From Rhodococcus sp. KRD197 (GTDB lineage Bacteria; Actinomycetota; Actinomycetes; Mycobacteriales; Mycobacteriaceae), in the NCBI RefSeq assembly GCF_017168235.1, contig NZ_JABFAO010000011.1, positions 307,513 to 371,512 on the forward strand: 64,000 bases of DNA, given 5' to 3'. The notes beneath the pieces were generated by a model, which saw nothing but the letters and a program-made list of their open reading frames with translations, made no database searches and had not been told where the DNA came from. The position numbers and the translations under genes are program-made. Positions within the stretch are counted from its first letter, which is position 1. Every line of letters starts with the position of its first letter. Positions 39,335-49,969 of this stretch are shown here, piece after piece.

Positions 39335-40441
39335 TCAGTCGAAGGTGATGACTTGACGTATCGCATTTCCGTCGGCGAGTTCGTCCATTCCGCGGTTGAT
39401 CTCGTCCAGGCCGATTCGAGAGCTGATCAACTTCTCCACCGGCAATCTGCCCTCACGCCACATCTGCGCATATTTCGGAATGTCGCGCGAAGGCACAGCC
39501 GATCCCAGGTAGCTGCCGATGATCGTGCGCGCCTCGGCCACCAGTCCGAGCGGGGAGATCGATGATCTTGCGTCGGGGGCAGGTAGGCCGACGGTGACGG
39601 TGACGCCACCGGGTGCTGTCGCCGCCACCGCAGCTTCGAAAGCTCGCGCATTTCCAGCGGCCTCGATGACGACGTCGGCCTTGACGGCCAGTTCTTGTCT
39701 CTCGGTAGGCGAGAACGTCTGGGTCGCCCCAAGTTCACGGGCCGCGATCAGCTTGTCCGGGACGCCGTCGACGCCGATGACTTCTCCCGCACCAACGGAT
39801 ACTGCCGTCAGGATCGCAGCCATGCCGACGCCACCGAGCCCGATCACCATGACCGACTGACCCGGCTTCGGTTGTCCCGCATTGAGGACGGCACCACCAC
39901 CGGTGAGCACTGCGCATCCCAGAACGGCGGCGATGTCGGCAGGGATGTCGTCGTCGACCGGGACGACGGACTTGCGGTCGACCACAGCATGCGTGGCGAA
40001 TCCGGACACGCCGAGGTGGTGCTTGATCTCGACGCCGTCGCGCGTCAGCCGTACGCCACCGCCGAGCAGCGTCCCCTCGTTGTTGGTCGAGCTGCCTGTG
40101 ACACAGGGCATCCGGCCGTCGGTCCGACATCCGGCGCAGTCGCCGCATCGGGGCAGAAACGTCATGACCACGCGGGCACCGACGGCTATGTCGTCGACAC
40201 CCGCTCCGACGGACTCGACACGGCCGGCAGCTTCGTGGCCCAGCAGCATCGGAACCGGTCGAATGCGGTTGCCGTCGACAACCGACAGGTCCGAGTGACA
40301 CAATCCCGCTGCCTCGATTCTGATCAGCAGTTCACCGTCACCAGGAGGCGCCAGGTCCAGTTCCGAAACGGTGAGGGGGCGCGATTGCGCGTAAGGCCGA
40401 GAAGATCCGATGTTCTCCAGTACTGCGCCGCGGATTTTCAT
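39335..40441 (-). CDS. zinc-dependent alcohol dehydrogenase, MDR family
   Basis: The 368-residue enzyme has the catalytic zinc ligands GLCHSD and GHEAAGRVESVGAGV, the structural zinc cysteines in CGDCAGCRTDGRMPC, and the NAD-binding GLGGVGMAA. It is most like the long-chain/class III-type alcohol dehydrogenases of Rhodococcus; the alcohol oxidised is not evident. ATG 40441. It lies 42 bp downstream of the GH63-like gene on the same strand. Confidence 0.9.
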   Translation of the reverse strand: MKIRGAVLENIGSSRPYAQSRPLTVSELDLAPPGDGELLIRIEAAGLCHSDLSVVDGNRIRPVPMLLGHEAAGRVESVGAGVDDIAVGARVVMTFLPRCGDCAGCRTDGRMPCVTGSSTNNEGTLLGGGVRLTRDGVEIKHHLGVSGFATHAVVDRKSVVPVDDDIPADIAAVLGCAVLTGGGAVLNAGQPKPGQSVMVIGLGGVGMAAILTAVSVGAGEVIGVDGVPDKLIAARELGATQTFSPTERQELAVKADVVIEAAGNARAFEAAVAATAPGGVTVTVGLPAPDARSSISPLGLVAEARTIIGSYLGSAVPSRDIPKYAQMWREGRLPVEKLISSRIGLDEINRGMDELADGNAIRQVITFD

Positions 40442-40483
40442 GGCACCACTCTAGGTGAGCACGAGTCCGACCCGCGGCCGCTC

Positions 40484-43162
40484 TCAGAGCGGTAGCCGCG
40501 GACGCAGCAGATGTGCGACGAGCCCGGTCCATCCGGTCTGGTGCGAGGCCCCCAAACCCTCGCCGGTGTCACCGTCGAAGTACTCGTTGAAGGTGGGATG
40601 CACGCTCCAGAGCGGGTCGTCACTGGACTCGATTCGGTCGCCGTCCGCAGGCCGCTTGCCGTTGACCGGACGGAACAACGACGCCAGGCCGTTGTCTATC
40701 AGGTCCGCCGCGTCGGTCAACGTGCAGTGGTTGCCGGACCCCGTGGGGATCTCGATGGTGAACGAGTCGCCGTAGTGCCGGCCGTACGCTCGCAGTTTGT
40801 CGGCAAGCAGGACATTGACCGGGAACCAGATGGGGCCACGCCAATTCGAGTTGCCACCGAACATTCCGGTGCGGGATTCGCCCGGTTCGTATTCGATGTA
40901 CAGCGATCGGCCGTCTATCTCGTAGGTGATCCCGTCGCGATATGACGCAGAGAGCGAGCGAATACCGAATGCAGAGAGAAATTCCTCGGAATCGAACATC
41001 CGCGACAGCACACGCTTGAGCCGTTCGGGTTCGACGAGTGAGAGCAGCACGCGGACTTCGTCACCGTCTTTTCGCGCGAGCAGGGGGCTGACCATCTCCG
41101 GTCGACGCCTCTGCACCCAGCGCAGCCGCGCGGTCAGATCGGGGCACTCCTCCTCGACCCACGACGGTATCTCCGTGGCCCCGAGGATCGGAAGCAATCC
41201 GACCATCGACCGAACCCGCATGGGAATCGCATCTCCCTCGGGCGGGACGAGGACGTCGTAGAAGAACCCGTCTTCCTCGTGCCACAGTGAAATATGCTGC
41301 GAGCCGAACGATTTGACGGCTCGTGCGATGGAAAGGAAGTGGGTGAAGAACTTGGTTGCCACGTCGTCCCACGCGCTGTCGTACCTGGCGAGTTCGAGAG
41401 CAATCTTGAACATCTGCTGGCAGTAGAAGGCCATCCAGCTGGTCGCGTCCGACTGCTCCAGACGAAACCCCGGCGGCAGCGGAGCCGACCTGTTGAACAG
41501 TCCGATGTTGTCCATCCCGAGAAATCCGCCCTCGAAGATGTTCGAGCCCTCGGAGTCCTTGCGGTTCACCCACCAAGCGAAATTCAGGAGAAGTTTCGTG
41601 AAGACTCGAACGAGGAACTCTCGGTCTCGAAAACCGTCGATGCGGTAGACGTGCCATGCCGCCCATGCATGCACCGGCGGGTTGACGTCGCCGAACTCCC
41701 ACTCGTAAGCCGGAAGCTGACCGTTGGGGTGCATCGCCCACTCGCGGCACATCAACACGAGCTGTTCCTTGGCGAAGTCGGGGTCGACGTGCGCAAGCGG
41801 AATGGCATGAAAGGCCAGATCCCAGGCCGCGAACCACGGATACTCCCACTCGTCGGGCATCGAGATGACATCAGCCAACGCGAGGTGACGCCAGTGGGCG
41901 TTGCGAGCGGTCGAGCTCTGCCGCGACGCCGGCGCCGGCTCTCCCACCCTGTCACCTTCGACCCACTGCTCGACGTCGTAGCGGTAGAGCTGCTTCGTCC
42001 ACAGCAGTCCGGCGTAGGCGCGACGGGCGACATGACGATCGGCGTCGTCGAGATCGGCTCCGATGACAGCATCGTAGAACTCGTCGGCCTCGGCCTGCCG
42101 GTCCGCGACCACGGCATCGAATCCGCGACCGAAGGTCTGTTCGTCGGGCGGGTTCATGGACAGGCGCAGCTTGACTTCGACGGTGCCACCGGGCGCGATC
42201 TCGTCCAGCTGGAACCAGAACGCGGCCTTCGTGCCGGTCCGCTCCGGATTGACGGCGTCGACATCCCCGCCGACCACTCGGCGCCCGATGCCGTCCTTGC
42301 TGTACTGGGAACGGTTCTCCTGTCCCCACAGATCGGCGGCATTGGTCTCGTTGTCGCAGAACAACACGTCCGGATGCCCCTCCGCGCTGAGGTAGTACCT
42401 GCCAAGGAAACTGTGATCCGCCTCGATGGCACGCAGGCGTCCGGACTCCAGTTCGTTGGGATCGACGTCGGTGAGGGTGCCACCGCGGTCGTCGCGCCCC
42501 CAAGCCCAGGTGTTTCGTAGCCACAGGTGCGGCAACAAATCGAGTGATGCCGTCTCCGGGCCGTGATTGGTGACGGAGATGACGATGCAGATGTCGTCGG
42601 GTGAGGCCTTGGCATAGCTGACCTGGACGTCGCAGAATCGGTTCTCTTCGAGTATTCCGGTGTCGGACAGTTCGTACTCGCGGTCGTCTCGGCCGCGACT
42701 GGCGTTCTCGTCCCGGAGCTGTTGGTAGGGATACTCCGCGTGGGGATACCGATACAGCCACTGCATCCAACTGTGGGACGGTGTCCCGTCGATCACCCAC
42801 CAATACTCTTTGGCGTCCTCACCGTGGTTGCCCTCACCGTTGGTGAGTCCGAACAGCCGCTCCTTGAGGATCGGGTCCTTGCGATTCCACACCGCGAATG
42901 CGAAGTTGAGGAAGCCGAAACGATCACAGATGCCCCCGAGGCCGTCCTCGCCCCAGCGGTAAGCTCGAGCATGCGCCTGGTCGAACGGAAACGACTGCCA
43001 CGCGTCTCCGTCCTCCGAGTAGTCCTCGCGCACCGTTCCCCATTGCCTACCAGCGAGGTATGGGCCCCACTGACGCCATGGCCCGCTCACCCCGGGCGAC
43101 TCGGCAAGCCGAGAATGCTCTGTGGTGGACGGCGTTCTGGGTGCGTCAGGGGCGTCGGTCAC
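40484..43162 (-). CDS. GH63-like glucosidase (MGH1-type)
   Basis: This 892-residue protein belongs to the large bacterial 'glucosidase' group related to GH63 processing glucosidases. The N-terminal half is a beta-sandwich region ([20 protein letters not shown] ... [14 protein letters not shown]). The C-terminal half is an (alpha/alpha)6 barrel with [34 protein letters not shown] and [20 protein letters not shown], the WRGPxWxPxN motif being typical of GH63. It has no signal peptide, so it acts in the cytoplasm on an internal alpha-glucoside; the substrate is unknown. GTG 43162. Confidence 0.88.
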   Translation of the reverse strand: MTDAPDAPRTPSTTEHSRLAESPGVSGPWRQWGPYLAGRQWGTVREDYSEDGDAWQSFPFDQAHARAYRWGEDGLGGICDRFGFLNFAFAVWNRKDPILKERLFGLTNGEGNHGEDAKEYWWVIDGTPSHSWMQWLYRYPHAEYPYQQLRDENASRGRDDREYELSDTGILEENRFCDVQVSYAKASPDDICIVISVTNHGPETASLDLLPHLWLRNTWAWGRDDRGGTLTDVDPNELESGRLRAIEADHSFLGRYYLSAEGHPDVLFCDNETNAADLWGQENRSQYSKDGIGRRVVGGDVDAVNPERTGTKAAFWFQLDEIAPGGTVEVKLRLSMNPPDEQTFGRGFDAVVADRQAEADEFYDAVIGADLDDADRHVARRAYAGLLWTKQLYRYDVEQWVEGDRVGEPAPASRQSSTARNAHWRHLALADVISMPDEWEYPWFAAWDLAFHAIPLAHVDPDFAKEQLVLMCREWAMHPNGQLPAYEWEFGDVNPPVHAWAAWHVYRIDGFRDREFLVRVFTKLLLNFAWWVNRKDSEGSNIFEGGFLGMDNIGLFNRSAPLPPGFRLEQSDATSWMAFYCQQMFKIALELARYDSAWDDVATKFFTHFLSIARAVKSFGSQHISLWHEEDGFFYDVLVPPEGDAIPMRVRSMVGLLPILGATEIPSWVEEECPDLTARLRWVQRRRPEMVSPLLARKDGDEVRVLLSLVEPERLKRVLSRMFDSEEFLSAFGIRSLSASYRDGITYEIDGRSLYIEYEPGESRTGMFGGNSNWRGPIWFPVNVLLADKLRAYGRHYGDSFTIEIPTGSGNHCTLTDAADLIDNGLASLFRPVNGKRPADGDRIESSDDPLWSVHPTFNEYFDGDTGEGLGASHQTGWTGLVAHLLRPRLPL

Positions 43163-43217
43163 GCGTCACAGTCTGCGCTCCCGCTGCCTCGGCTGCACGC
43201 CGGCTGGTGTTGCGGGA

Positions 43218-43400
43218 TCAGGAGCAGGCGGCGATCAGACGTGCGACGTCGAGATGATCCAGCCCCTTGGGCGGTGGGTTCTGCAGCAATATCTCCTGCA
43301 AACGGCTGACGAACCCTTGACGGCTGACTCCGAAATCGCCGAGCACGTCGTCGCCCGGTCCGTCGCCGCGTGGGAACCGATCGCTCACTTCGTCGCGCAT
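43218..43400 (-). CDS. 60-residue hypothetical protein
   Basis: A short frame with a good ribosome-binding site (AGGA five bases before ATG 43400) encodes MRDEVSDRFPRGDGPGDDVL, then GDFGVSRQGFVSRLQEILLQ and a short tail ending AACS. The middle looks helical, with a possible helix-turn-helix (FGVSRQGFVSRL). It lies 55 bp upstream of the GH63-like gene on the same strand. An ATG at 43406 adds two residues. I do not recognise the family. Confidence 0.5.
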   Translation of the reverse strand: MRDEVSDRFPRGDGPGDDVLGDFGVSRQGFVSRLQEILLQNPPPKGLDHLDVARLIAACS

Positions 43401-43592
43401 GGCCATCCTTCGACTGCTGTTGGGTGGGGACCGCGGCGTGCGGTGCCGAGTCGGGGGTAACGGCTTCGCACGCCGCGGTCGAGGTTTCTATCGGCGAGGT
43501 TCAATGTTCGTTACACATTGATATCAAATGGAACGACCAAGCGCGTCCGGAAGCGATGTGAGCAGCACGAACCGCGTTGCATGCCGACCGGG

Positions 43593-43598
43593 TAGCGT
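43593..43598 (+). promoter_or_regulatory. -10 hexamer for a leaderless maltokinase-cap transcript
   Basis: TAGCGT is followed by seven bases and the ATG at 43606. This fixes the start and agrees with the protein's conserved N-terminus. Confidence 0.6.
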
Positions 43599-43605
43599 TC
43601 GCTCG

Positions 43606-44244
43606 ATGGCACTGATTCACGATGCGCAGCTATCCCCCAGCAAGATCGACATGCTTCGCGCTTGGGCGCCTGAACAGCCCTGGGCCGCGCATCTCGATAT
43701 CACCGACGTGACCATCCTCGGCGCCTATCGCTTCGACGATCCCAATGGCGCCGTCGGAATGGAGACCTTCCTTCTGGCCTCTGGTGGCGAGGTACTGCAG
43801 GTGCCCTTGACATACCGGGACAGGCCACTTGCCGACGCGCAAGGCCATCTCGTCAACACGATGCAGCATTCAGTTCTCGGGGAGCGCTGGGTGTACGACG
43901 CGGTCCATGATCCCGTCTACGTCACCGTCCTCGCTGCAACGATCCTCACCGGTGGTACGCAGGCAGAACTCCAGTACGACTACCCGACGTCACCGGAGAA
44001 ACGGACTGTGACCACCAGCGTCCGCGGAAGCGGACACGAAGGAACGCCAGTGCCACCCCTCCTCCATGTTCACGTTGCGAATAGCGAAGGAAGAACCACC
44101 TTTCGGTCCGAGGCCCTCGAAGTGACTCTCGCCCGGGTCGTCGGCGTTCCCCTGGCACCATCCCCGGATGCCACCCTGACCGGAATCTGGCCGGGGCAGG
44201 ATACCCCCGCATTGTTGGCCACCGCGCGAGCCGTGCAGGTCTGA
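43606..44244 (+). CDS. stand-alone maltokinase N-cap-like protein
   Basis: The 212-residue product begins MALIHDAQLSPSKIDMLRAW and continues with PWAAHLDITDVTILGAYRFD. This pattern resembles the N-terminal cap domain of mycobacterial maltokinase (Mak), without the kinase domain that would follow. A second half with HVHVANSEGRTTFRSEALEV is beta-rich. Its role is unknown; near a glucosidase it may bind sugar phosphates or act as an accessory protein. The start at 43606 is fixed by the leaderless -10. Confidence 0.75.
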   Translation: MALIHDAQLSPSKIDMLRAWAPEQPWAAHLDITDVTILGAYRFDDPNGAVGMETFLLASGGEVLQVPLTYRDRPLADAQGHLVNTMQHSVLGERWVYDAVHDPVYVTVLAATILTGGTQAELQYDYPTSPEKRTVTTSVRGSGHEGTPVPPLLHVHVANSEGRTTFRSEALEVTLARVVGVPLAPSPDATLTGIWPGQDTPALLATARAVQV

Positions 44245-44313
44245 ATCGGCGTCAGGTTTCTGCCGGTGGGAGTGGGTTACCTCGAATACGCGATGCGTCC
44301 CCACAAGTGGACG

Positions 44314-44319
44314 TAGCAT
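44314..44319 (+). promoter_or_regulatory. -10 hexamer for a leaderless response-regulator transcript
   Basis: TAGCAT is followed by seven bases and the GTG at 44327, the same spacing as at argA and the maltokinase-cap gene. Confidence 0.6.
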
Positions 44320-44326
44320 CGCTGTC

Positions 44327-44710
44327 GTGAACGATCCGCTGCGCATACTGGTGTACAGCAGCAACGCGAACACGCGCGCCGACGTCACCACCGCGATCGG
44401 CAAACACCCCGATCCCGAACTGCCCGCATTCGAGTACATCGAAGTGGCGAGCGAACCCATGGTCATCCACCATCTCGATGCCGGCGGCGTAGACCTGGCA
44501 ATCCTCGACGGCGAAGCCACACCGGCAGGCGGTATGGGTGTCGCCAAGCAGCTGAGGGACGAGTTGGACAACTGCCCGCCACTCGTCGTGCTCACGGGCC
44601 GTCCAGACGACAGATGGTTGGCCGACTGGTCGGGAGCGGAGGCCGCGGTCTCGCACCCGATCGATCCATTCGTGCTCACCTCCGCCGTCACCGCGTTGCT
44701 TCAGAGCTGA
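44327..44710 (+). CDS. degenerate receiver-domain protein upstream of nuo (Rv3143-like)
   Basis: The 127-residue protein is a single receiver domain: LRILVYSSNANTRADVTTAI at strand 1, VDLAILDGEATPAGG with Asp61 at the usual phosphorylation position, and PPLVVLTGRPDDRW with the conserved Thr. The acidic pair after strand 1 is replaced by SSN, and the conserved Lys near the end is replaced (AVSHPIDPF), so it is probably a non-canonical or constitutive receiver. Rv3143 has the same position before nuoA in M. tuberculosis (from memory). It may control or sense nuo expression; this is inference. Confidence 0.88.
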   Translation: MNDPLRILVYSSNANTRADVTTAIGKHPDPELPAFEYIEVASEPMVIHHLDAGGVDLAILDGEATPAGGMGVAKQLRDELDNCPPLVVLTGRPDDRWLADWSGAEAAVSHPIDPFVLTSAVTALLQS

Positions 44711-44933
44711 CGCGAAACCCCTTCATCACAAGCCATTCCGGCTCGACCGCTACATTCACGTCCAAGATCGACTTTCTCGCCGACACGCTCATCTCGGAGT
44801 TCGAAACCGAGACAAGTCGGGGCATCACCCCGGTAGGCTGTGTTTCGGCTCACATTTTTCTATTGGCTAAAGATCTCTTGGCCGACGGAGCTCCTTCAGA
44901 TGCCCACAAGGCAGGCGCGGAGAGGTGAAAAGG
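44711..44933 (+). promoter_or_regulatory. nuo operon leader with two inverted repeats
   Basis: This 223-bp gap has no gene. It contains CTCGG (44793-44797)/CCGAG (44807-44811) and a hairpin CGGGG-CATCA-CCCCG (44818-44832), directly followed by TAGGCT (44834-44839), a TANNNT candidate for the nuo promoter. The nuoA ribosome-binding site AGAGG is at the end. Confidence 0.45.
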
Positions 44934-45293
44934 ATGAACGAATACATACCCGTCTTCGTCCTGGGTGCTGTCGCCGTTGCCTTCGCCCTCGTATCGGTGC
45001 TCATCGCGTCCGTCGTCGGCCCCAAGCGATACAACCGAGCCAAAATGGACGCATACGAGTGCGGTATCGAACCGACCGCGCAACCGATGGGCGCCGGGCG
45101 TTATCCGGTGAAGTTCTATCTCACCGCGATGCTCTTCATCATCTTCGACATCGAGATCGTCTTTCTGTACCCGTGGGCAGTGCATTTCGATGCGCTCGGA
45201 GTATTCGGCCTTCTGGCCATGGGCATGTTCATCGTCAGCGCCTCCGTTGCCTACGCCTACGAGTGGCGACGAGGCGGACTCAGCTGGGATTAG
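44934..45293 (+). CDS. nuoA: NADH-quinone oxidoreductase subunit A
   Basis: NuoA is a three-helix membrane subunit at the quinone-side junction of complex I. The 119-residue product has [20 protein letters not shown], the conserved loop [20 protein letters not shown], and [21 protein letters not shown] 44934 has AGAGG at a normal distance; GTG 44925 would add three residues and remove that spacing. First gene of the nuo operon; nuoB follows after 40 bp. Confidence 0.96.
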   Translation: MNEYIPVFVLGAVAVAFALVSVLIASVVGPKRYNRAKMDAYECGIEPTAQPMGAGRYPVKFYLTAMLFIIFDIEIVFLYPWAVHFDALGVFGLLAMGMFIVSASVAYAYEWRRGGLSWD

Positions 45294-45333
45294 CGCGCGA
45301 CACCGTCATCATCGCCGTTGGGAAGGATTTTGC

Positions 45334-45888
45334 ATGGGACTCGAGGAGAAGCTGCCGAGTGGGTTTCTGCTGACCACGGTCGAGGGTCTCGCGGGCTACG
45401 TTCGAAAGGGTTCGCTGTGGCCGGCGACGTTCGGACTCGCGTGCTGCGCAATCGAGATGATGGCGACGACCTCCGGACGATTCGACATCGCGCGTTTCGG
45501 AATGGAGGCTTTCCGAGCCTCACCGCGACAGGCAGATCTGATGATCGTGGCGGGGCGCGTGAGCCAGAAGATGGCTCCGGTTCTGCGTCAGATCTACGAC
45601 CAGATGGCCGAACCGAAATGGGTTCTGGCGATGGGTGTCTGCGCCTCGTCGGGCGGGATGTTCAACAATTACGCCATCGTCCAGGGCGTCGATCACGTCG
45701 TGCCGGTAGACATCTACCTTCCTGGCTGCCCGCCTCGGCCCGAGATGCTGCTCAACGCAATCATGATGTTGCACGAAAAGATTCAAGAAATGCCCCTCGG
45801 CGCGGACCGCGAGAAGGTCGCCCGTGCCGCCGAGGCAGCGGCGATGGACATTCGGCCGACGATCGAGGCGAAGGGGTTGCTGCGGTGA
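45334..45888 (+). CDS. nuoB: NADH-quinone oxidoreductase subunit B
   Basis: NuoB carries the terminal [4Fe-4S] cluster N2 that reduces quinone. The 184-residue product has the paired cysteines [10 protein letters not shown], the third ligand [10 protein letters not shown] and the fourth in [14 protein letters not shown] 45334 has GGAAGG seven bases upstream. The stop overlaps the nuoC start by GTGA. Confidence 0.97.
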   Translation: MGLEEKLPSGFLLTTVEGLAGYVRKGSLWPATFGLACCAIEMMATTSGRFDIARFGMEAFRASPRQADLMIVAGRVSQKMAPVLRQIYDQMAEPKWVLAMGVCASSGGMFNNYAIVQGVDHVVPVDIYLPGCPPRPEMLLNAIMMLHEKIQEMPLGADREKVARAAEAAAMDIRPTIEAKGLLR

Positions 45889-46538
45889 CGTCCGACCGTC
45901 GAGGCATGTTCGGGGTACGTGGAACAGGCGATACCTCCGGCTACGGAAAACTGGCCTCGCAAACCTACGTCCAAGGCAGCACAGAGAGACCGTTCGGCAG
46001 CTACTTCGACTCCATCGCAGACCATCTCGAGCGCGCCCTCCTCGCCGAAAATCTGCCGTTCGACGAGGCCGTGGAAAGTGTGGTGGTCTTCCGAGGCGAG
46101 CTAACCCTCCATATTCGCCGCGAGCACCTCCCGAGTACCGCCCGAGCGCTGCGCAATGATCCCCAGCTTCGATTCGAAATGTGCTTGGGCGTCAACGGAG
46201 TTCACTATCCACGCAACGAGGGCCGCGAACTGCACGCGGTCTATCCGCTACTCTCCATCACGCACAATCGTCGGGTTCGTCTCGAAGTCTCGGTACCGGA
46301 CTCCGATCCTCACATCCCGACCCTGGTCGGGATCTACCCGACGAACGATTGGCACGAGCGGGAGACCTGGGACTTCTTCGGCATTCGATTCGACGGGCAC
46401 CCCTCCCTCACTCGGATCCAGATGCCGGACGACTGGGTCGGACACCCGCAGCGCAAGGACTATCCACTCGGCGGAATCCCAGTCGAATACAAGGGCGCGA
46501 GCATTCCTCCACCCGACCAACGGCGGGAGTACAACTGA
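45885..46538 (+). CDS. nuoC: NADH-quinone oxidoreductase subunit C
   Basis: NuoC (30-kDa subunit) is part of the peripheral arm. The 217-residue product has [20 protein letters not shown] and the family signature [20 protein letters not shown], ending in [17 protein letters not shown]. It is a separate gene, not fused to nuoD. GTG 45885 gives a GTGA overlap with nuoB; the frame upstream is a shadow. Confidence 0.96.
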   Translation: MTSDRRGMFGVRGTGDTSGYGKLASQTYVQGSTERPFGSYFDSIADHLERALLAENLPFDEAVESVVVFRGELTLHIRREHLPSTARALRNDPQLRFEMCLGVNGVHYPRNEGRELHAVYPLLSITHNRRVRLEVSVPDSDPHIPTLVGIYPTNDWHERETWDFFGIRFDGHPSLTRIQMPDDWVGHPQRKDYPLGGIPVEYKGASIPPPDQRREYN

Positions 46539-47845
46539 TGACCGGTATCTCCGATCGCGAAAAGGCTTTCACGGTGTCGGGCCAGGATTGGGACGATGTC
46601 GTCGCCGCTGCCGCCGAGAGCACCGCCGACGAGCGCATCGTGGTGAACATGGGACCGCAACACCCCTCCACACACGGTGTGTTGCGGCTCATTCTCGAGA
46701 TCGAGGCCGAGACTGTCACAGAGGCTCGTTGCGGTATCGGATATCTGCATACCGGCATCGAGAAGAACCTCGAGTTTCGGAACTGGACCCAGGGCGTCAC
46801 CTTCGTCACTCGGATGGACTACCTGTCACCGTTCTTCAACGAAACCGCCTACTGCCTCGGCGTCGAGAAGTTGCTCGACATCACCGACGACATACCGGAA
46901 CGCGCGACCGTGGTGCGCGTCCTGCTGATGGAACTGAACCGCATCTCCTCGCACCTCGTCGCGCTCGCCACCGGCGGGATGGAACTGGGTGCGGTGACGG
47001 CGATGCTCTTCGGGTTTCGCGAGCGCGAACTCATTCTCGACGTGTTCGAACTGGTCACCGGATTGCGCATGAACCACGCCTACATCCGGCCTGGGGGCCT
47101 CGCCCAGGATCTGCCCGACGATGCCATCGGCAAAATTCGCCAGCTGTTGAAGACCCTGCCGGACAGGCTGCGAGACATGTCGAAGCTGCTCGACGACAAC
47201 AAGATATGGAAGGCACGCACCCAGGGCATCGGTTACCTGGACCTCACTGGGTGCATGGCACTGGGTATCACCGGGCCGATGCTCCGCTCGACTGGTCTCC
47301 CGCACGATCTGCGGGTTTCACAACCCTACTGCGGCTACGAAACCTACGAGTTCGACGTATGCACCGACACCGGATGCGATGCCTTCGGGCGCTACGTCAT
47401 TCGAGTCGCAGAGATGAAAGAGTCCCTCAAGATCGTCGAGCAGTGCCTGGACAGATTGCGGCCCGGTCCAGTGATGGTCGAGGACAAGAAGATTGCGTGG
47501 CCGGCGGACCTGACGGTGGGGCCCGACGGCATGGGCAACTCGGACGAACATGTTCGGGACATCATGGACACGTCGATGGAGTCGCTCATCCACCATTTCA
47601 AGTTGGTGACCGAGGGATTCCGCGTGCCGCCCGGGCAGGTGTACGTAGCCGTCGAGTCTCCTCGCGGCGAGCTGGGTGTGCACATGGTCAGCGACGGGGG
47701 AACGAGGCCGTTCCGAGTGCACTATCGAGACCCCTCTTTCACCAACCTTCAAGCCGTCGCGGCGACGTGTGAGGGCGGCATGGTCGCCGACGTCATTGCT
47801 GCAGTGGCCAGTATCGATCCCGTGATGGGTGGTGTGGACCGATGA
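46538..47845 (+). CDS. nuoD: NADH-quinone oxidoreductase subunit D
   Basis: NuoD (49-kDa subunit) forms the quinone pocket with NuoB. The 435-residue product has [20 protein letters not shown], with the quinone-site His, and [20 protein letters not shown]. It starts with ATG 46538, overlapping the nuoC stop by one base (TGATG), and ends in an ATGA overlap with nuoE. Confidence 0.97.
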   Translation: MTGISDREKAFTVSGQDWDDVVAAAAESTADERIVVNMGPQHPSTHGVLRLILEIEAETVTEARCGIGYLHTGIEKNLEFRNWTQGVTFVTRMDYLSPFFNETAYCLGVEKLLDITDDIPERATVVRVLLMELNRISSHLVALATGGMELGAVTAMLFGFRERELILDVFELVTGLRMNHAYIRPGGLAQDLPDDAIGKIRQLLKTLPDRLRDMSKLLDDNKIWKARTQGIGYLDLTGCMALGITGPMLRSTGLPHDLRVSQPYCGYETYEFDVCTDTGCDAFGRYVIRVAEMKESLKIVEQCLDRLRPGPVMVEDKKIAWPADLTVGPDGMGNSDEHVRDIMDTSMESLIHHFKLVTEGFRVPPGQVYVAVESPRGELGVHMVSDGGTRPFRVHYRDPSFTNLQAVAATCEGGMVADVIAAVASIDPVMGGVDR

Positions 47846-48669
47846 CCGAGAGAGTGTTTCTGCAGCTCGGTACACGCCCAGTGCCGTATCCCGAAGACGT
47901 GCGTGCCCGGCTCGACCGCGACGCCGATACGATCATCGCGAGGTATTCGCTGCCCGAGGCACCGGATCCGCAGATGGCCCGATCTGCGTTGCTGCCCCTG
48001 CTGCACCTGGTGCAGGCCGAGGACGGTTTCGTCTCGCCCACTGGAATCGAGTTCTGCGCGGACCGGTTGGGGTTGACGGGCGCAGAGGTCACGGCGGTCT
48101 CCACGTTCTACTCGATGTATCGCCGCGAACCCACCGGCGACTATCTGGTCGGGGTGTGTACCAACACGCTGTGTGCCGTGATGGGCGGTGACGCCATCTT
48201 CGAGGCGCTCCAAGACCACCTCGATTCCGGCGACGACCGTCTGACCCTGACGCGTGTCGAGTGCAACGCCGCGTGTGACTACGCGCCCGTCGTGATGGTG
48301 AACTGGGAGTTCTTCGACGATCAAACCCCTGAATCGGCTCGTGCACTTGTAGATTCACTGCGCATCGGCGAGGAGGTCGTCCCCACCCGCGGCGCCTCAC
48401 TGTGCACCTTCAAGGAGACGCAGAGAATTCTCGCCGGCTTCCCGGACGAGCGGCCCGGTGCGGCCCACGCCGGCGGCCGGGTGGGCGAGCCGACGCTGGC
48501 CGGCCTACATATCGCGCAGGACGCCGGAATGACCGCGCCGACGGTGTCGCACCCGACCGACAGCGGCGCAGCACCTCTCGATTCCGAGGAGGCCACCGCG
48601 GCTGCGACCACCAAGGACAAGCCGGCACCTGCCCCGACGGAATCCGTTCCGCCCGAGAAGGGAGAATGA
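47842..48669 (+). CDS. nuoE: NADH-quinone oxidoreductase subunit E
   Basis: NuoE (24-kDa) has a thioredoxin-like domain holding a [2Fe-2S] cluster: the ligands are in [13 protein letters not shown] and [13 protein letters not shown]. The core is about 190 residues; the remaining 80 form a non-conserved Ala/Pro/Thr-rich tail. ATG 47842 overlaps the nuoD stop. nuoF follows after one base. Confidence 0.96.
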   Translation: MTERVFLQLGTRPVPYPEDVRARLDRDADTIIARYSLPEAPDPQMARSALLPLLHLVQAEDGFVSPTGIEFCADRLGLTGAEVTAVSTFYSMYRREPTGDYLVGVCTNTLCAVMGGDAIFEALQDHLDSGDDRLTLTRVECNAACDYAPVVMVNWEFFDDQTPESARALVDSLRIGEEVVPTRGASLCTFKETQRILAGFPDERPGAAHAGGRVGEPTLAGLHIAQDAGMTAPTVSHPTDSGAAPLDSEEATAAATTKDKPAPAPTESVPPEKGE

Positions 48670-48670
48670 C

Positions 48671-49969
48671 GTGCCGCTGACGCCTGTGCTGAGCCGATAC
48701 TGGGACGACCCCGAGTCCTGGACACTCGAGACCTATGAACGACATGACGGCTACCGCGGCCTGCGCCGGGCACTCGACATGCCGCAAGATGACGTCATCG
48801 CGCTGGTCAAGGATGCTGGTCTCCGCGGACGGGGCGGCGCCGGCTTCCCGACGGGCATGAAGTGGAGCTTCATCCCGCAGGGGGACGGCAAACCTCACTA
48901 TCTGGTGGTCAACGCCGACGAATCCGAGCCCGGGACGTGCAAGGACATGCCGCTCCTGCTGGCCACCCCGCAGGTCCTGCTGGAGGGAATCGTGATCGCC
49001 GCCTATGCGATCCGCGCGCACCGCGCCTACATCTACCTCCGAGGCGAAGTAGTTCCGGTGCTGCGACGCGTGCAGGCCGCGGTCGCCGAAGCCTATGCGG
49101 CCGGATACCTGGGCAAGAACATCCTGGGTAGCGGCTTCGATCTGGACGTCGTGGTGCACGCCGGGGCGGGCGCGTACATCTGCGGCGAGGAGACGGCGCT
49201 GTTGGACTCGCTCGAGGGGCGGCGCGGGCAACCCCGCCTACGACCTCCGTTTCCAGCGGTCGCCGGGCTGTACGCCTGCCCTACCGTCGTCAACAACGTC
49301 GAGTCGATCGCAAGCGTCCCGGCCATCATCGACAACGGCGTCGACTGGTTCCGCTCCATGGGTAGCGAGAAATCGCCTGGTTTCACACTGTATTCACTGT
49401 CGGGCCATGTTGTCCGGCCCGGTCAGTACGAGGCGCCGCTCGGCATCACCCTTCGTGAACTACTCGGCTACGCGGGAGGCATCAGGGAGGGCCACACCCT
49501 GAAGTTCTGGACACCCGGTGGCTCGTCGACTCCTATTTTCACCGACGAGCACCTCGATGTGCCGTTGGACTACGAGGGTGTCGCAGCCGCCGGTTCGATG
49601 CTCGGAACCAAGGCTCTGCAGCTCTTCGACGACACCACCTGCGTCGTGCGAGCGGTTCGCCGATGGACCGAGTTCTACGCGCACGAATCGTGCGGCAAGT
49701 GCACTCCCTGCCGCGAGGGAACATACTGGCTGGTTCAGATCTACGAGCGACTCGAGACCGGTCGTGGCACCGAATCGGACCTCGACAAGCTCGTCGACAT
49801 CGCCGATAGCATCCTCGGAAAGTCGTTCTGCGCGCTCGGCGATGGAGCCGTCAGTCCGATCACGTCATCGCTTCGGTATTTCCGGGCCGAATACCTCGCA
49901 CACCTCGGTGCGCCCTGCCCGTTCGATCCACATCGCTGCACGACCATGGCGAAGGAGCTGAGCGCATGA
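48671..49969 (+). CDS. nuoF: NADH-quinone oxidoreductase subunit F
   Basis: NuoF (51-kDa) binds NADH and FMN and carries cluster N3. The 432-residue product has the nucleotide loop [49 protein letters not shown], and the iron-sulfur ligands in [16 protein letters not shown] 48671. The stop overlaps nuoG by ATGA. Confidence 0.97.
   Translation: MPLTPVLSRYWDDPESWTLETYERHDGYRGLRRALDMPQDDVIALVKDAGLRGRGGAGFPTGMKWSFIPQGDGKPHYLVVNADESEPGTCKDMPLLLATPQVLLEGIVIAAYAIRAHRAYIYLRGEVVPVLRRVQAAVAEAYAAGYLGKNILGSGFDLDVVVHAGAGAYICGEETALLDSLEGRRGQPRLRPPFPAVAGLYACPTVVNNVESIASVPAIIDNGVDWFRSMGSEKSPGFTLYSLSGHVVRPGQYEAPLGITLRELLGYAGGIREGHTLKFWTPGGSSTPIFTDEHLDVPLDYEGVAAAGSMLGTKALQLFDDTTCVVRAVRRWTEFYAHESCGKCTPCREGTYWLVQIYERLETGRGTESDLDKLVDIADSILGKSFCALGDGAVSPITSSLRYFRAEYLAHLGAPCPFDPHRCTTMAKELSA

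Noticed and set aside
44837..45300. Alternative frames over the nuo leader and nuoA
   Set aside because: They overlap the conserved nuoA coding sequence out of frame and have no conserved features.
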